DNA of 64,000 nt. It comes from an uncultured Clostridia bacterium. Its GTDB lineage: Bacteria; Bacillota; Clostridia; Christensenellales; Aristaeellaceae. The stretch spans positions 85,787 to 149,786 of the forward strand of contig CAMJPQ010000002.1 in assembly GCA_946407745.1 (NCBI GenBank), read 5' to 3'. The notes under the pieces were generated by a model. It was not told where the DNA came from, ran no database searches, and saw only the letters and a program-made list of their open reading frames with translations. Positions 48,734 through 58,151 of the stretch are shown here, piece after piece (within the stretch, counting starts at the first letter, position 1; each line of letters begins with the position of its first letter). The translations under genes and the position numbers were made by a program.

Positions 48734-50008
48734 ATGAAAAAACGTGTTTTTACCCGTCCGCCCATGGGCTGGAACAGTTATGACAATTATGATACCAACG
48801 TCAATGAGGAGCAGGTGCTCGCGAACGCCAGAGTAATGAAGGAAAAGCTGGCGCAGTATGGATGGGAATACGTTGTGGTCGACATACAGTGGTATGCCGC
48901 CAACACCGGCTCACAGCGGCCCGAGGTGCAATACATCCCCTTCGGGCAGAGCAATCTGGATGAATACAGTCGTTTCTGGCCGGATGAAACCAAGTTTCCT
49001 TCTTCCGCAGGCGGGAAGGGCTTCAAGCCGCTCGCGGATCAGCTGCACGCGATGGGGCTGAAATTCGGCATCCACATTATGCGCGGCATTCCGCGCCAGG
49101 CAGCGCATGAGCACCGCAAGGTGCTCGGGACTGATTTGACAGCGGATCTGATTGCCGATCCCGCCTCTATTTGCCGCTGGAATCCCGACATGTACGGCGT
49201 AAAGAACACAGCAGCGGGACAGGCCTATTATGACAGCATACTGCGCCTGTACGCGGACTGGGGCGTTGACTACATCAAGTGCGACGACATCTGTAACACC
49301 AACATGTGGCCGGACGGCTGGCATGGCGCGGATGAGATGGTGATGCTGCGCAAAGCTGCCGACAAGGTAGAGCGTGATATCGTGATCAGCCTTTCCCCCG
49401 GCCCGGCGCTGGTGGAACACAGCTGGCACTATGCGGTGAACGCCAACCTGTGGCGCATCACCGACGACCTTTGGGATGACTGGAAGCTGGTAAAGGACAT
49501 GTTCACCCGCTGCGAAAAATGGCAGGACCATGTGCGCATGGGCAACTATCCCGATTGCGATATGCTGCCGTTGGGCCATATCGGTGAGGTGTTCGGCAAC
49601 GGGCGCGAGAGCAACCTCACAGAGGATGAGCAAAAGGCCATGATGACGCTGTGGTCCCTGTTCCGTTCTCCCCTCATGATCGGGGCGGATCTGACCAGGC
49701 TGGACGCACAGACGCTGAAGCTGCTGACCAACCGCGCTGTGCTGGACATGAACCTGGAGGGCCAGACTCCCCGCCAGCTGGAGCGTGATGACAGTCACGC
49801 CGTATGGCTTTCGGAGGGTGAGGGGCAGTGCTTCGCGGCGCTGTTCAATCTTTCCGATGATGTTCAGGAGCTGACGTTACCCTTGGATGATATTGGCTCC
49901 TCCTTCCGCGAGGCTCATGAACTGTGGACCAGGCGCACCAGCCTGATCGGGGATTCGCTGCAGACCACAGTGCCGCCGCACGGTGTAGCGGTGTTTCAAT
50001 TAAAATGA
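48734..50008 (+). CDS. GH27-like glycoside hydrolase (alpha-galactosidase family)
   Basis: PPMGWNSYDNYDTNVNE, YVVVDIQWYA, WGVDYIKCDDICNTN, LFRSPLMIGADLTRLD; no signal peptide. Confidence 0.9.
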   Translation: MKKRVFTRPPMGWNSYDNYDTNVNEEQVLANARVMKEKLAQYGWEYVVVDIQWYAANTGSQRPEVQYIPFGQSNLDEYSRFWPDETKFPSSAGGKGFKPLADQLHAMGLKFGIHIMRGIPRQAAHEHRKVLGTDLTADLIADPASICRWNPDMYGVKNTAAGQAYYDSILRLYADWGVDYIKCDDICNTNMWPDGWHGADEMVMLRKAADKVERDIVISLSPGPALVEHSWHYAVNANLWRITDDLWDDWKLVKDMFTRCEKWQDHVRMGNYPDCDMLPLGHIGEVFGNGRESNLTEDEQKAMMTLWSLFRSPLMIGADLTRLDAQTLKLLTNRAVLDMNLEGQTPRQLERDDSHAVWLSEGEGQCFAALFNLSDDVQELTLPLDDIGSSFREAHELWTRRTSLIGDSLQTTVPPHGVAVFQLK

Positions 50009-51669
50009 CCCAGAGGTCTGACATGATACGATTTTCCACAAAACAACTGCCGCCTGTGCTCACTACTCTGCTGGCCACACTGCTGCTGGCGGTGTTTCCG
50101 ATCGCCTGCGATTTCACCTACAGTCATATCACCCGTTCCAAGTGGATCATCGCGCTGTACCTTGGCGCAGTGTGCTTTGCAGGCGGACTGTCACTGCTAG
50201 TTATGCAGGTGCTTCCGCATCAAAAGAGTGCGGATATGGCAGCATCATCCGCATGTAAAAGCTGGTATCAGCGGCTTTGGGTGTGGTTCAGAACCCCCGC
50301 GGTTTGGCTGTCGCTCTGCCTCTTTCTTTGGATGGGGCTCTCCTGCCTGTTCGGCGCGGACCGTGACCTGCAGCTGCTCTACGGGCCAGACCTGGACCTT
50401 GCCGCAAGCGATGTCGGCGCGGAATGGCACTTTGTAACCTGGCTCGGAGACGGCCGCTATGAAGGGTACAGCACGCAGCTGTGCTATCTGGTCATCTGCC
50501 TCGCCTTCACCTTCTGTGTCCCCAGAGAAAAGCCCCTGGTGACCGCTGTCGCCCTGGGCCTGACCGCTTTCCTGGCCATCGTGGCACTGCAGTACACAGG
50601 TGCCAACCCCCTGGGGCTGTTCCCGAAGGGCAGAAGCATCTATACCAACTACGAGTTTCAGGGCACCATCGGCAATATTGACATGATCACAGCCTATCTA
50701 GCCATTGTTGTGCCGCTGCTGATCAGCTTCTGGGTGCTTCATGGCGGTGTGCTTGGCGGCATAACGCTGGCCACAGGGGTACTTGGAGTGCTCTATCAGA
50801 TTATGACAGATGTACAGGCAGGTCTTTTGGCAATTGCCGGGGGTGTTGTATTGCTTGTCTGCGCTGCTTTGATCGATTGGCGGCGGACAAAGGTTACCGC
50901 TCTCAAGGGACTGCGCTGGCGCAGCATCGCCGCGCTATCCGGAATCATCCTGTGCTTCTTCCTGCGGCGCGTGTTTTACCTTCCCTGGCTGGATGGCGAC
51001 CCCACGGCGGAGCGTGCCACGCTGGTCCTGCCGGGCGGGCTTCTGCCCTGGGCAGCGCTGCTGGCGGCCGGCCTACTGGCTGCGCTGAGTGTCTGGCTGA
51101 TTGGCTGTGACAGCGGCGGGCTGCATTGGAAGGCCGTGCTGGCGCTGCTGCTTGTGCTGCTCGTGCTGGCCCTGGCGCTCACCGCCTTCCTCCCCATCAA
51201 TGAGCGCTTCGGCGGGCTGTGGGAGCTGCACGAGATATTGAACGGACGTGCGCAGGATTCTTTCGGCAGCTGGCGTTGGGGCATCTGGCGTTGCACACTG
51301 GATATGAGCCGCGAAAATCTGCTTTTCGGCGGAGGTCAGGATTGCTTTGAAGATATGATGGATACCTATCTTTTTGAGCACGATGTGACGCTGGGTGAGC
51401 ATTATGACAATCCGCACAATCTGTTCCTGACCATACTGGCGAACAACGGACTGCCGGGTATGCTGCTGTATATCGCGCTTCTTGCGTATGTCATCACTGC
51501 CTGCCTGAGGCGCGGCGGCTTTGGCTGGGCAGTTGCCGCCTCCCTGATCTGCTATGTCATACAGGGCATGTTCACCTTCTCCATCTGCATTACCTCTCCC
51601 ATGGCCTGGTGCGTTATCGGCATGGCCGGCGCATACAGCTTTAAGCAGAGCAAAAAAGTCCAGTGCTGA
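50005..51669 (+). CDS. O-antigen ligase (Wzy_C) family membrane protein
   Basis: About 12 TM segments; NERFGGLWELHEILNGRAQDSFGSWRWGIWRCTLDM; HYDNPHNLFLTILANNGLPGMLLYIALLA. Confidence 0.85.
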   Translation: MTQRSDMIRFSTKQLPPVLTTLLATLLLAVFPIACDFTYSHITRSKWIIALYLGAVCFAGGLSLLVMQVLPHQKSADMAASSACKSWYQRLWVWFRTPAVWLSLCLFLWMGLSCLFGADRDLQLLYGPDLDLAASDVGAEWHFVTWLGDGRYEGYSTQLCYLVICLAFTFCVPREKPLVTAVALGLTAFLAIVALQYTGANPLGLFPKGRSIYTNYEFQGTIGNIDMITAYLAIVVPLLISFWVLHGGVLGGITLATGVLGVLYQIMTDVQAGLLAIAGGVVLLVCAALIDWRRTKVTALKGLRWRSIAALSGIILCFFLRRVFYLPWLDGDPTAERATLVLPGGLLPWAALLAAGLLAALSVWLIGCDSGGLHWKAVLALLLVLLVLALALTAFLPINERFGGLWELHEILNGRAQDSFGSWRWGIWRCTLDMSRENLLFGGGQDCFEDMMDTYLFEHDVTLGEHYDNPHNLFLTILANNGLPGMLLYIALLAYVITACLRRGGFGWAVAASLICYVIQGMFTFSICITSPMAWCVIGMAGAYSFKQSKKVQC

Positions 51670-51716
51670 CAGGCGAACAAAGCCACCTGCGGCACAGCGT
51701 TTCGCAGAGATTGAAG

Positions 51717-51745
51717 CACCCCACCGCGATGCACACGGTGGGGTG
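51717..51745. terminator. Bidirectional terminator-like hairpin between convergent genes
   Basis: CACCCCACCG - 9 nt - CGGTGGGGTG, 10-bp stem. Confidence 0.7.
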
Positions 51746-51763
51746 TTGTGATGTTTCCGGGAA

Positions 51764-52027
51764 TTACTTGCCGAACAGCGCCTTGATCTTGTCAAGAATG
51801 CCTTTGGCATCGCCGCCGACCAGCTCTTCCAGGTTGAAGGAAGACAGGTCGATGTTCAGCTTGGCAGCCACGCCTTTTACAACCTCAATGAGCTGAGAGG
51901 GATTCAGAGCATCTCCGGTCAGCAGGCCTTTCACAGTGGCCACGGGGTCCTTGGTGAACTTCTCGATCAGAGAAGTGTCGAGATTCAGTTTGCTCACAAG
52001 CTCAGCAATGATTTTCTGCAGATCCAT
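51764..52027 (-). CDS. Small (about 87 aa) helical protein, unknown function
   Basis: MDLQKIIAELVSKLNLDTSLIEKFTKDPVATVKGLL...LFGK; AAGGAGGG RBS upstream. Confidence 0.75.
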   Translation of the reverse strand: MDLQKIIAELVSKLNLDTSLIEKFTKDPVATVKGLLTGDALNPSQLIEVVKGVAAKLNIDLSSFNLEELVGGDAKGILDKIKALFGK

Positions 52028-52172
52028 GGTAACCCTCCTTGCATATTCGGACGAATTATTACCAGAAACCACCAGCATTATAGCGCGATGCTTCGCAAAA
52101 ATCAAGCATAGATTGTTGAGCCGCACACGTTGCCCGGCCATTCCGCAGTCATGCATCAGGCAAAGCGGCAGT

Positions 52173-53648
52173 TCAGACAGTATCCTGCTCCGGCGTGAAC
52201 AGAACATGTTCGATATCCACCCAGCCTCCCTGTCTGCCTGTGCTGTTCAGCGCGAAAACACCGGGCCTTGCGCTGCACCAGCCGCCACAGGTAAGCGGAT
52301 AGCTGTCCCCAAGCTGTGTGAGGCCATCTCGATCAGTGCCGTACCAGAAGGCCGCCTTCCCGTCCGACACGCGCAGCCGCAGTAGTGCGGACCGTTTTGA
52401 CCACGGGATGCTGCAAATGGTTTTTTCAGTTACCCGTTCTTTTTCCCAGCGGCTGATCTCCTCAGCACACCCGGCAACCAGTCTGATTTCTCCCTTTGTC
52501 AGCGCAAGGTAATGATAGCTGTATCCCATCACCGCAATACCGGCCATATCGCCTGCGTCCGCATGCAGTGAAAGAGGCACATCCATACAGAAGCAGCGGC
52601 TTTGCATCAGCTGGGACATGAACTGGCCCGCATGAAACAGGTTGTCCGCCGGCGCGCAGTGCAGGCGAAGTCCCGGCTTCAGCTCGGTGTACCATGCAGA
52701 CCTTGGATTGGCCTGCCACTGCCACTGCAGGCCCAGGCCGTTCTCAAAGGTATCCGACGTCGGTATGCCTGCCGCAGTGGGCGCAAAGCCGGTTTCGCCC
52801 TCGGTGACTGCTTCTCCTTTCTTGCCCATTACCGGCCAGCCGTCCGACCAGTCCACCGGCTGCAGGTGCGGGACACGGCCGTATTCTTCCACGTCCTGAA
52901 AATGGATGAACCAGTCTTTTCCGTGTCCATCATCGAACCAGCCACCCTGATGCGGGCCGTTGATCGGGCTGTTGCCCTGACGCAGCACGACGCGGCGCTC
53001 GTAAGGGCCGAAGCGGCTGTCAGAGCAAAGCGCAAGCTGGTACCCTGGCTTTACGCCGCCAGCCGGGCAGAGAATCCAGTATTTACCGTCACGCTTGTAG
53101 AACTTCGGTCCTTCCACCGTCACATCACCGTGGTCTGCACCGTTATAGACAAGCTTCCCTTTATCCAGCACACTGAAACCGTCCGCGGAAAGCTGGTGCA
53201 CATAGAGCATATTGTTAATACCTGCGCGGCTGGCTGCGAGGCCGTGAACCAGCCAGGCCGTACCGTCTTCCTCAAACAGTGGGCACGGATCAATCCACCC
53301 GACAACATCCTTGACGTAATGGAAGGTCCATTCCCCCACCGGATCCTCCGTGGTGAAGGCGATCAGCCCTTCGTCCGGCAGGCAGACGTAAACATAGAAC
53401 AGACCATTGTGCCAACGGATGCTCGGAGCCCAGGTGCCGCGCTTGTGCGCAGGCGAATCATACTGCGGAAAGGGAAGATGGCTGGCTGCGTAGCCGATCA
53501 GTTCCCAGTGAACCATGTCTTTGGAATGCAGCACGGGGATACCGGGCAAATAGGTAAAGGAGGAGGAAATCATATAGAAATCCTCCCCGACCCTGATCAC
53601 GTCAGGGTCAGAATAATCGCCGTACAGAATCGGGTTCGTATAATGCAT
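52173..53648 (-). CDS. Glycoside hydrolase family 43 (beta-xylosidase-like)
   Basis: YTNPILYGDYSDPDVIRVGEDFYMISSSFTYLPGIPVLHSKDMVHWELIGYA, WAPSIRWHNGLFYVYVCL. Confidence 0.93.
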   Translation of the reverse strand: MHYTNPILYGDYSDPDVIRVGEDFYMISSSFTYLPGIPVLHSKDMVHWELIGYAASHLPFPQYDSPAHKRGTWAPSIRWHNGLFYVYVCLPDEGLIAFTTEDPVGEWTFHYVKDVVGWIDPCPLFEEDGTAWLVHGLAASRAGINNMLYVHQLSADGFSVLDKGKLVYNGADHGDVTVEGPKFYKRDGKYWILCPAGGVKPGYQLALCSDSRFGPYERRVVLRQGNSPINGPHQGGWFDDGHGKDWFIHFQDVEEYGRVPHLQPVDWSDGWPVMGKKGEAVTEGETGFAPTAAGIPTSDTFENGLGLQWQWQANPRSAWYTELKPGLRLHCAPADNLFHAGQFMSQLMQSRCFCMDVPLSLHADAGDMAGIAVMGYSYHYLALTKGEIRLVAGCAEEISRWEKERVTEKTICSIPWSKRSALLRLRVSDGKAAFWYGTDRDGLTQLGDSYPLTCGGWCSARPGVFALNSTGRQGGWVDIEHVLFTPEQDTV

Positions 53649-53702
53649 TTTTTATTCTCCAGACCGCAGTCTTTTGTGTGGATTCTAAATTCGTCGGGCT
53701 GT

Positions 53703-54833
53703 TCACCCGTTCAGCTCTTTCCATGCCGTCTGCAGGCTCTCAATGATGGGCAGATGCTGCGGGCAGGCAGCCTCACAGGCGCCACAGCCGACACAGCTTT
53801 CCGGGGATTTGCCCTCCTCAGCGAGCCGGCGAAGTCCCTGTACGCCCGGATTACTGCCGTAGAGGGCCGCGTTGTTCCACATGGAAAAGATTCTCGGTAT
53901 TTCCACATTGTTTGGACAGGGCATGCAATAGCGGCAGCCGGTACAGCCGATTTTGGTGCGGCTGAGGTAAGCCTCACGCACATTTTCCATCAGTTTCAAT
54001 TCCTCGTCCGACATGATGCCAGGCGCCACAGTATCGAAGATACGCAGATTCTCCTCGATCTGTTCCATTTCATTGCAGCCGGACAGTACCGTGGCCACCT
54101 GCGGATGGTTGCACAGCCAGCGGAAAGCCCATTCCACCGGTGTTCTCTTTACCGGGAAGGCATCATACAATGCCTGCACATTGTCCGGAGCCTTTGCCAG
54201 GCGGCCGCCCAGCAGCCCCTCCATGATGACCACCGGTATACCTTTTTCACCGGCAAGTTCCAGACCTTTCGTACCGGCCTGGTTGTTGATATCCATAAAG
54301 TTGTACTGAATCTGCACCATGTCCCAGTCGTAGTCATTCAGTATGTACTCAAATTCATCGTAGCTGCCGTGGAAAGAGCAGCACTTGTAGCGTATCTTTC
54401 CCTCTCTTTTCATGTCATCAAAGAACTGCGGCGCGCCGATGGACTTAAAGTAATCCCAGTCCTTCCTGTCAATGCCGTGCATCAGATAGAAATCGATATG
54501 ATCTGTCTGCAGCTTCCGCAGCTCCTCATTCAGTAGTGCCTCCATGCTGGCGCGGTCGTGCACTGCGCCTGAGGGCATTTTGGTGGCGATGGTCACTCTC
54601 TCCCGGTATCCGTCCCGCAGCGCCTTGCCAAGCACAGTCTCCGAGGTTTTATTGAGGTATACGTAGGCTGTGTCAAGATAGGTCACACCGCCGTCGATGG
54701 CACGGCGGATGAGTGAAATGGCTTTTTCCTCATTGATAATGCTGTCACCGCTGGGCTCGCCATTGAAGCGCATACATCCCAGTCCAAACGCGGAGCCTTT
54801 GATTCCCAGTTTGCCGAAAGTACGGTATTGCAT
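53703..54833 (-). CDS. Aldo/keto reductase with C-terminal 4Fe-4S binding region
   Basis: YRTFGKLGIKGSAFGLGCMRF, YLDTAYVY, CTGCRYCMPCPNNVEIP, CVGCGACEAACPQHLPI. Confidence 0.92.
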   Translation of the reverse strand: MQYRTFGKLGIKGSAFGLGCMRFNGEPSGDSIINEEKAISLIRRAIDGGVTYLDTAYVYLNKTSETVLGKALRDGYRERVTIATKMPSGAVHDRASMEALLNEELRKLQTDHIDFYLMHGIDRKDWDYFKSIGAPQFFDDMKREGKIRYKCCSFHGSYDEFEYILNDYDWDMVQIQYNFMDINNQAGTKGLELAGEKGIPVVIMEGLLGGRLAKAPDNVQALYDAFPVKRTPVEWAFRWLCNHPQVATVLSGCNEMEQIEENLRIFDTVAPGIMSDEELKLMENVREAYLSRTKIGCTGCRYCMPCPNNVEIPRIFSMWNNAALYGSNPGVQGLRRLAEEGKSPESCVGCGACEAACPQHLPIIESLQTAWKELNG

Positions 54834-54881
54834 CATTTTCTCCTTCCTCGCCGCAGGGCGTCAGGGCCGCCAACTGCTTTG

Positions 54882-54910
54882 ATCATACCATATTCATCGC
54901 GTTTTGACAA
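54882..54910 (-). promoter_or_regulatory. Sigma-A promoter for aldo/keto reductase
   Basis: Minus strand TTGTCA - 17 bp - TATGAT. Confidence 0.65.
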
Positions 54911-55064
54911 TTGCATACATTTTTGCTGTCAGCGCAGTCACTTTAAAGCGGTAAATTTCTGCAAGAACCAAATCAATCTGATGCATCATTTTGTATTCAT
55001 GTGTGCAAAACAGGTGTAATGCGGACGTTTTTCTACACCTTTTTGTTCTAAATATGCATTTTAC

Positions 55065-55093
55065 TTGACAAGCTATAGCAGATGCCTTATACT
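55065..55093 (+). promoter_or_regulatory. Strong sigma-A promoter for the Opp-type operon
   Basis: TTGACA - 17 bp - TATACT. Confidence 0.85.
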
Positions 55094-55162
55094 GTATTGC
55101 AAGGGACGACAGGCGCGTGAGGTGTCCTGCCGGTTTCGTGAATAACAAAGGAGGATTTTTCT

Positions 55163-57067
55163 ATGAAGAAGCTGATTTCCCTGTTGCTGTCTTTGGCTAT
55201 GCTGCTCTCCGTTGCATCCATGGCGGGCGCTGCCGAAATCACAGAGCTGCATACCTATGAGACGCAAGCGCGTGAAGTCGAAACCTGGAACGTGCTCAAG
55301 TCCCAGAAGGCCACCGACAACAACGTGATGGTCAACCTGGTGGACGGCCTGCTCACCAATAACAACAAGGGCGAGCTGATCCCCGCCGCCGCCAAGGAAT
55401 GGTATACCGAAGACGGCGGCGCTACCTGGACCTTCAAGCTGAATGAAGGCATGGTCTGGTGCGACCAGGCCGGCAATGTGAAGGCGCCCGTAAAGGCCTC
55501 CGACTGGCTGTGGGGCATGGAATGGGTACTGAACTTCGCGAAGAATGACGCCACCAACACCTCCATGCCTTTCCAGATGGTGAAGGGCGCTCAGGAATAC
55601 TACAACTACACCAAGGAACTGTGCGATACCGAAGGCGTGGAAGCCGCCAAAGCGCTGGAGCTGGAAAAGTTCTCGGAGATGGTGGGCGTGAAGGCCGTTG
55701 ACGACACCACCCTGGTTTACACCGCCACCTATCCGATGAGCTATTTCCCCACTGTGTGCACCTATACCTGCTTCTATCCCCTGTCCGACGGCCTGCTGGC
55801 TGAAATCGGCGTGGACGGCTACCGTGCCGCCGAGCCTGCGACCATCTGGTATTCCGGTCCCTATATCATGGAATCCTTCATTGCCGGCAATGAAAAGGTA
55901 TTCGTGCAGAATCCCAATTACTTCTATGCCAGCGATACCGAGGGACACAAGCGCTTCGAGCGCATCATCATCAAGATGATCGAATCCCAGGATGTGGCCT
56001 ATCAGCTTTTCCAGACCGGCGAGCTGGATCACTGCACACTGTCTCCCTCCAACCTGACCACCATCTACAACAATCCCTCCAACGAGTTCCACAAGAACCT
56101 GGTGGAAGCCCGTCCGACCAAGTACTCCTATCAGATCCACTTCAACTTCGACAAGCTGTTTGAAGATGGCACCCCTGACGAGAACTGGAACAAAGCCGTG
56201 GCCAACGAAGCCTTCCGTCAGCTGTGGTACTACGGCCTGGACCTGACTGAGTATCTGCGCACGCTGAACGCTATCAACCCGCTGGCCTGCGTGAACTATG
56301 CGTATTCCGCCAACCGTGTGGCCGTGAAGAGCGACGGCACCGATTACGCCGCGCTGGTCGTGGCCGGACAGGGTCTGAGCTATGACTCCGATACCTTTAT
56401 GCGCTACAATCCCGATAAGGCTGCCGAGCTGAAGGCCAAGGCCATCGAAGAACTGACCGCTGCCGGCGTGACCTTCCCCATCAGCGTGGATTACTACATC
56501 GCCGGCGGCAACCAGACTCAGCTGGACTCCGCCAATGCCCTGAAGCAGACCATCTCCGACTACATCGGCGATGACTTCATGGCGCTGAACATCCTGACCT
56601 ATGTTTCCTCCCTGTCCAAGGAAGTTGCCGCTGCGCACAAGGCTTCCATTTACATCAACGGCTGGGGCGCTGACTTCGGCGATCCCATCAACTTCCTGAG
56701 CCAGGAGACCTACGGCGAGGACGGCGCGTATTACACCAACACCTATTCCTTCGCCAACAATGCGACCGACGAACAGCTGATTGCCACCTACAAGGAATTC
56801 ACCGAGCTGACCAACGCGGCCCATGCCATCACGGACGACAACGACGCCCGCTATGACGCCTTCGCGAAGGCTGAGCTGTACATGATGGAGCATGCGCTGT
56901 GCGTGCCGATCTACTACGATGTGCAGTGGGAGCTGACCTGCGTGAATGACTACACCAAGGTGTACACTCCCTACGGTTCCCAGACCTACCGCTACATCAA
57001 CTGGGAGACCAACAGCGACATCTATACCACCGAAGATTACGCTGCCTTCGCTGCTGCGGCGCAGTAA
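55163..57067 (+). CDS. Peptide-type ABC transporter substrate-binding protein (family 5)
   Basis: ATDNNVMVNLVDGLLTNNNKGELIPAAAKEWYTEDGGATWTFKL; signal peptide without lipobox. Confidence 0.95.
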   Translation: MKKLISLLLSLAMLLSVASMAGAAEITELHTYETQAREVETWNVLKSQKATDNNVMVNLVDGLLTNNNKGELIPAAAKEWYTEDGGATWTFKLNEGMVWCDQAGNVKAPVKASDWLWGMEWVLNFAKNDATNTSMPFQMVKGAQEYYNYTKELCDTEGVEAAKALELEKFSEMVGVKAVDDTTLVYTATYPMSYFPTVCTYTCFYPLSDGLLAEIGVDGYRAAEPATIWYSGPYIMESFIAGNEKVFVQNPNYFYASDTEGHKRFERIIIKMIESQDVAYQLFQTGELDHCTLSPSNLTTIYNNPSNEFHKNLVEARPTKYSYQIHFNFDKLFEDGTPDENWNKAVANEAFRQLWYYGLDLTEYLRTLNAINPLACVNYAYSANRVAVKSDGTDYAALVVAGQGLSYDSDTFMRYNPDKAAELKAKAIEELTAAGVTFPISVDYYIAGGNQTQLDSANALKQTISDYIGDDFMALNILTYVSSLSKEVAAAHKASIYINGWGADFGDPINFLSQETYGEDGAYYTNTYSFANNATDEQLIATYKEFTELTNAAHAITDDNDARYDAFAKAELYMMEHALCVPIYYDVQWELTCVNDYTKVYTPYGSQTYRYINWETNSDIYTTEDYAAFAAAAQ

Positions 57068-57200
57068 TCCATTGTAAACCACTGAGGCAGATCGTGCTGC
57101 GGCTTGCAGTCACGGGTCGTGCCGAAATTCGGGGGAGGCGCCCGGGCGGCGTCTCCCCCACTTCCATATTTTCTGGATGAACGCATAGGAGATAAGCAAG

Positions 57201-58151
57201 ATGGCAAAGTATCTGATCAAGAGGCTGCTGCAATCCGTGATCACCATCCTTCTGATCGTATCTGCGGTCTTTTTGCTGATGAGGCTGATGCCCACAGACT
57301 ACTATTTCAGCGAGGACGAGCTGATGAAGCTGACGGAGGAGCAGAAGAATGCCCGTCTGGAGGCGGAAGGGCTGCTTGATCCTCCGCTGGTGCAGCTTGG
57401 TAATTTTCTGGTAAGGCTTGCCCGCTTTGATCTCGGCACTTCCCGCCGCATCCAGATGAACAAGCCGGTGGTGGATGTGATCGGCAGCCGCTTTGAAATC
57501 TCCATGCGCATCGGTCTGATTGCCCTGGGCATTGCACTGGTGGTAGGCGTGGTGATGGGCGTGCTGCAGGCTCGCTTCAAGGACCGCACAATCGACCACA
57601 TCGGCACAGGCTATACTGTGTTTGTCAATGCGGTGCCGCATCTGGTCTCCTATTCGCTGGTGCTTGTCTTCGGCGCAAGGCTTCTGGGGCTGCCCTCTCT
57701 GTATTCCGTCCGCAAGGTGCAGGAATCCTCGGTACTGCCCATTGTCTGCCTCGCGCTGACATCCATTGCCGGCTACATGCTATGGACCCGCCGCTATATG
57801 GTGGATGAGCTGAACAAGGACTATATCCGTCTGGCAAAACTGAAGGGGCTCAATTCCCGTCAGATCATGTTCCGCCATGTGCTGAAGAATGCCTTTGTGC
57901 CGCTGGCGCAGTACCTACCCTATTCCATACTGATGACAGTGGGCGGCTCGCTGCTGGTGGAGAAATTCTTCTCGGTACCTGGCATGGGCCCGCTGCTGAC
58001 CGACGCCATTTCAAGATACGATACCAATGTGGTGCAGGGCTGTGTGCTGCTGTACGCCACGCTGGGCGTGCTGGGTGTGCTGCTGGGCGATTTGCTGATG
58101 GTGCTCATTGATCCGAGAATCACTCTGGGCGGGAAGGAGGAGACACGCTGA
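57201..58151 (+). CDS. Peptide ABC transporter permease (OppB-like)
   Basis: MAKYLIKRLLQSVITILLIVSAVFLLMRLMP; YIRLAKLKGLNSRQIMFRHVLKNAFVPL. Confidence 0.94.
   Translation: MAKYLIKRLLQSVITILLIVSAVFLLMRLMPTDYYFSEDELMKLTEEQKNARLEAEGLLDPPLVQLGNFLVRLARFDLGTSRRIQMNKPVVDVIGSRFEISMRIGLIALGIALVVGVVMGVLQARFKDRTIDHIGTGYTVFVNAVPHLVSYSLVLVFGARLLGLPSLYSVRKVQESSVLPIVCLALTSIAGYMLWTRRYMVDELNKDYIRLAKLKGLNSRQIMFRHVLKNAFVPLAQYLPYSILMTVGGSLLVEKFFSVPGMGPLLTDAISRYDTNVVQGCVLLYATLGVLGVLLGDLLMVLIDPRITLGGKEETR

Noticed and set aside
52602-54536. 644-aa plus-strand ORF spanning GH43 and aldo/keto reductase genes
   Set aside because: Antisense to two unambiguous genes, no domain, no RBS
55073-57082. 669-aa minus-strand ORF opposite the oppA-like gene, glycine/valine-rich
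   Set aside because: Low-complexity mirror of biased codons in a highly expressed gene; the sense strand is a clear binding protein with a strong promoter
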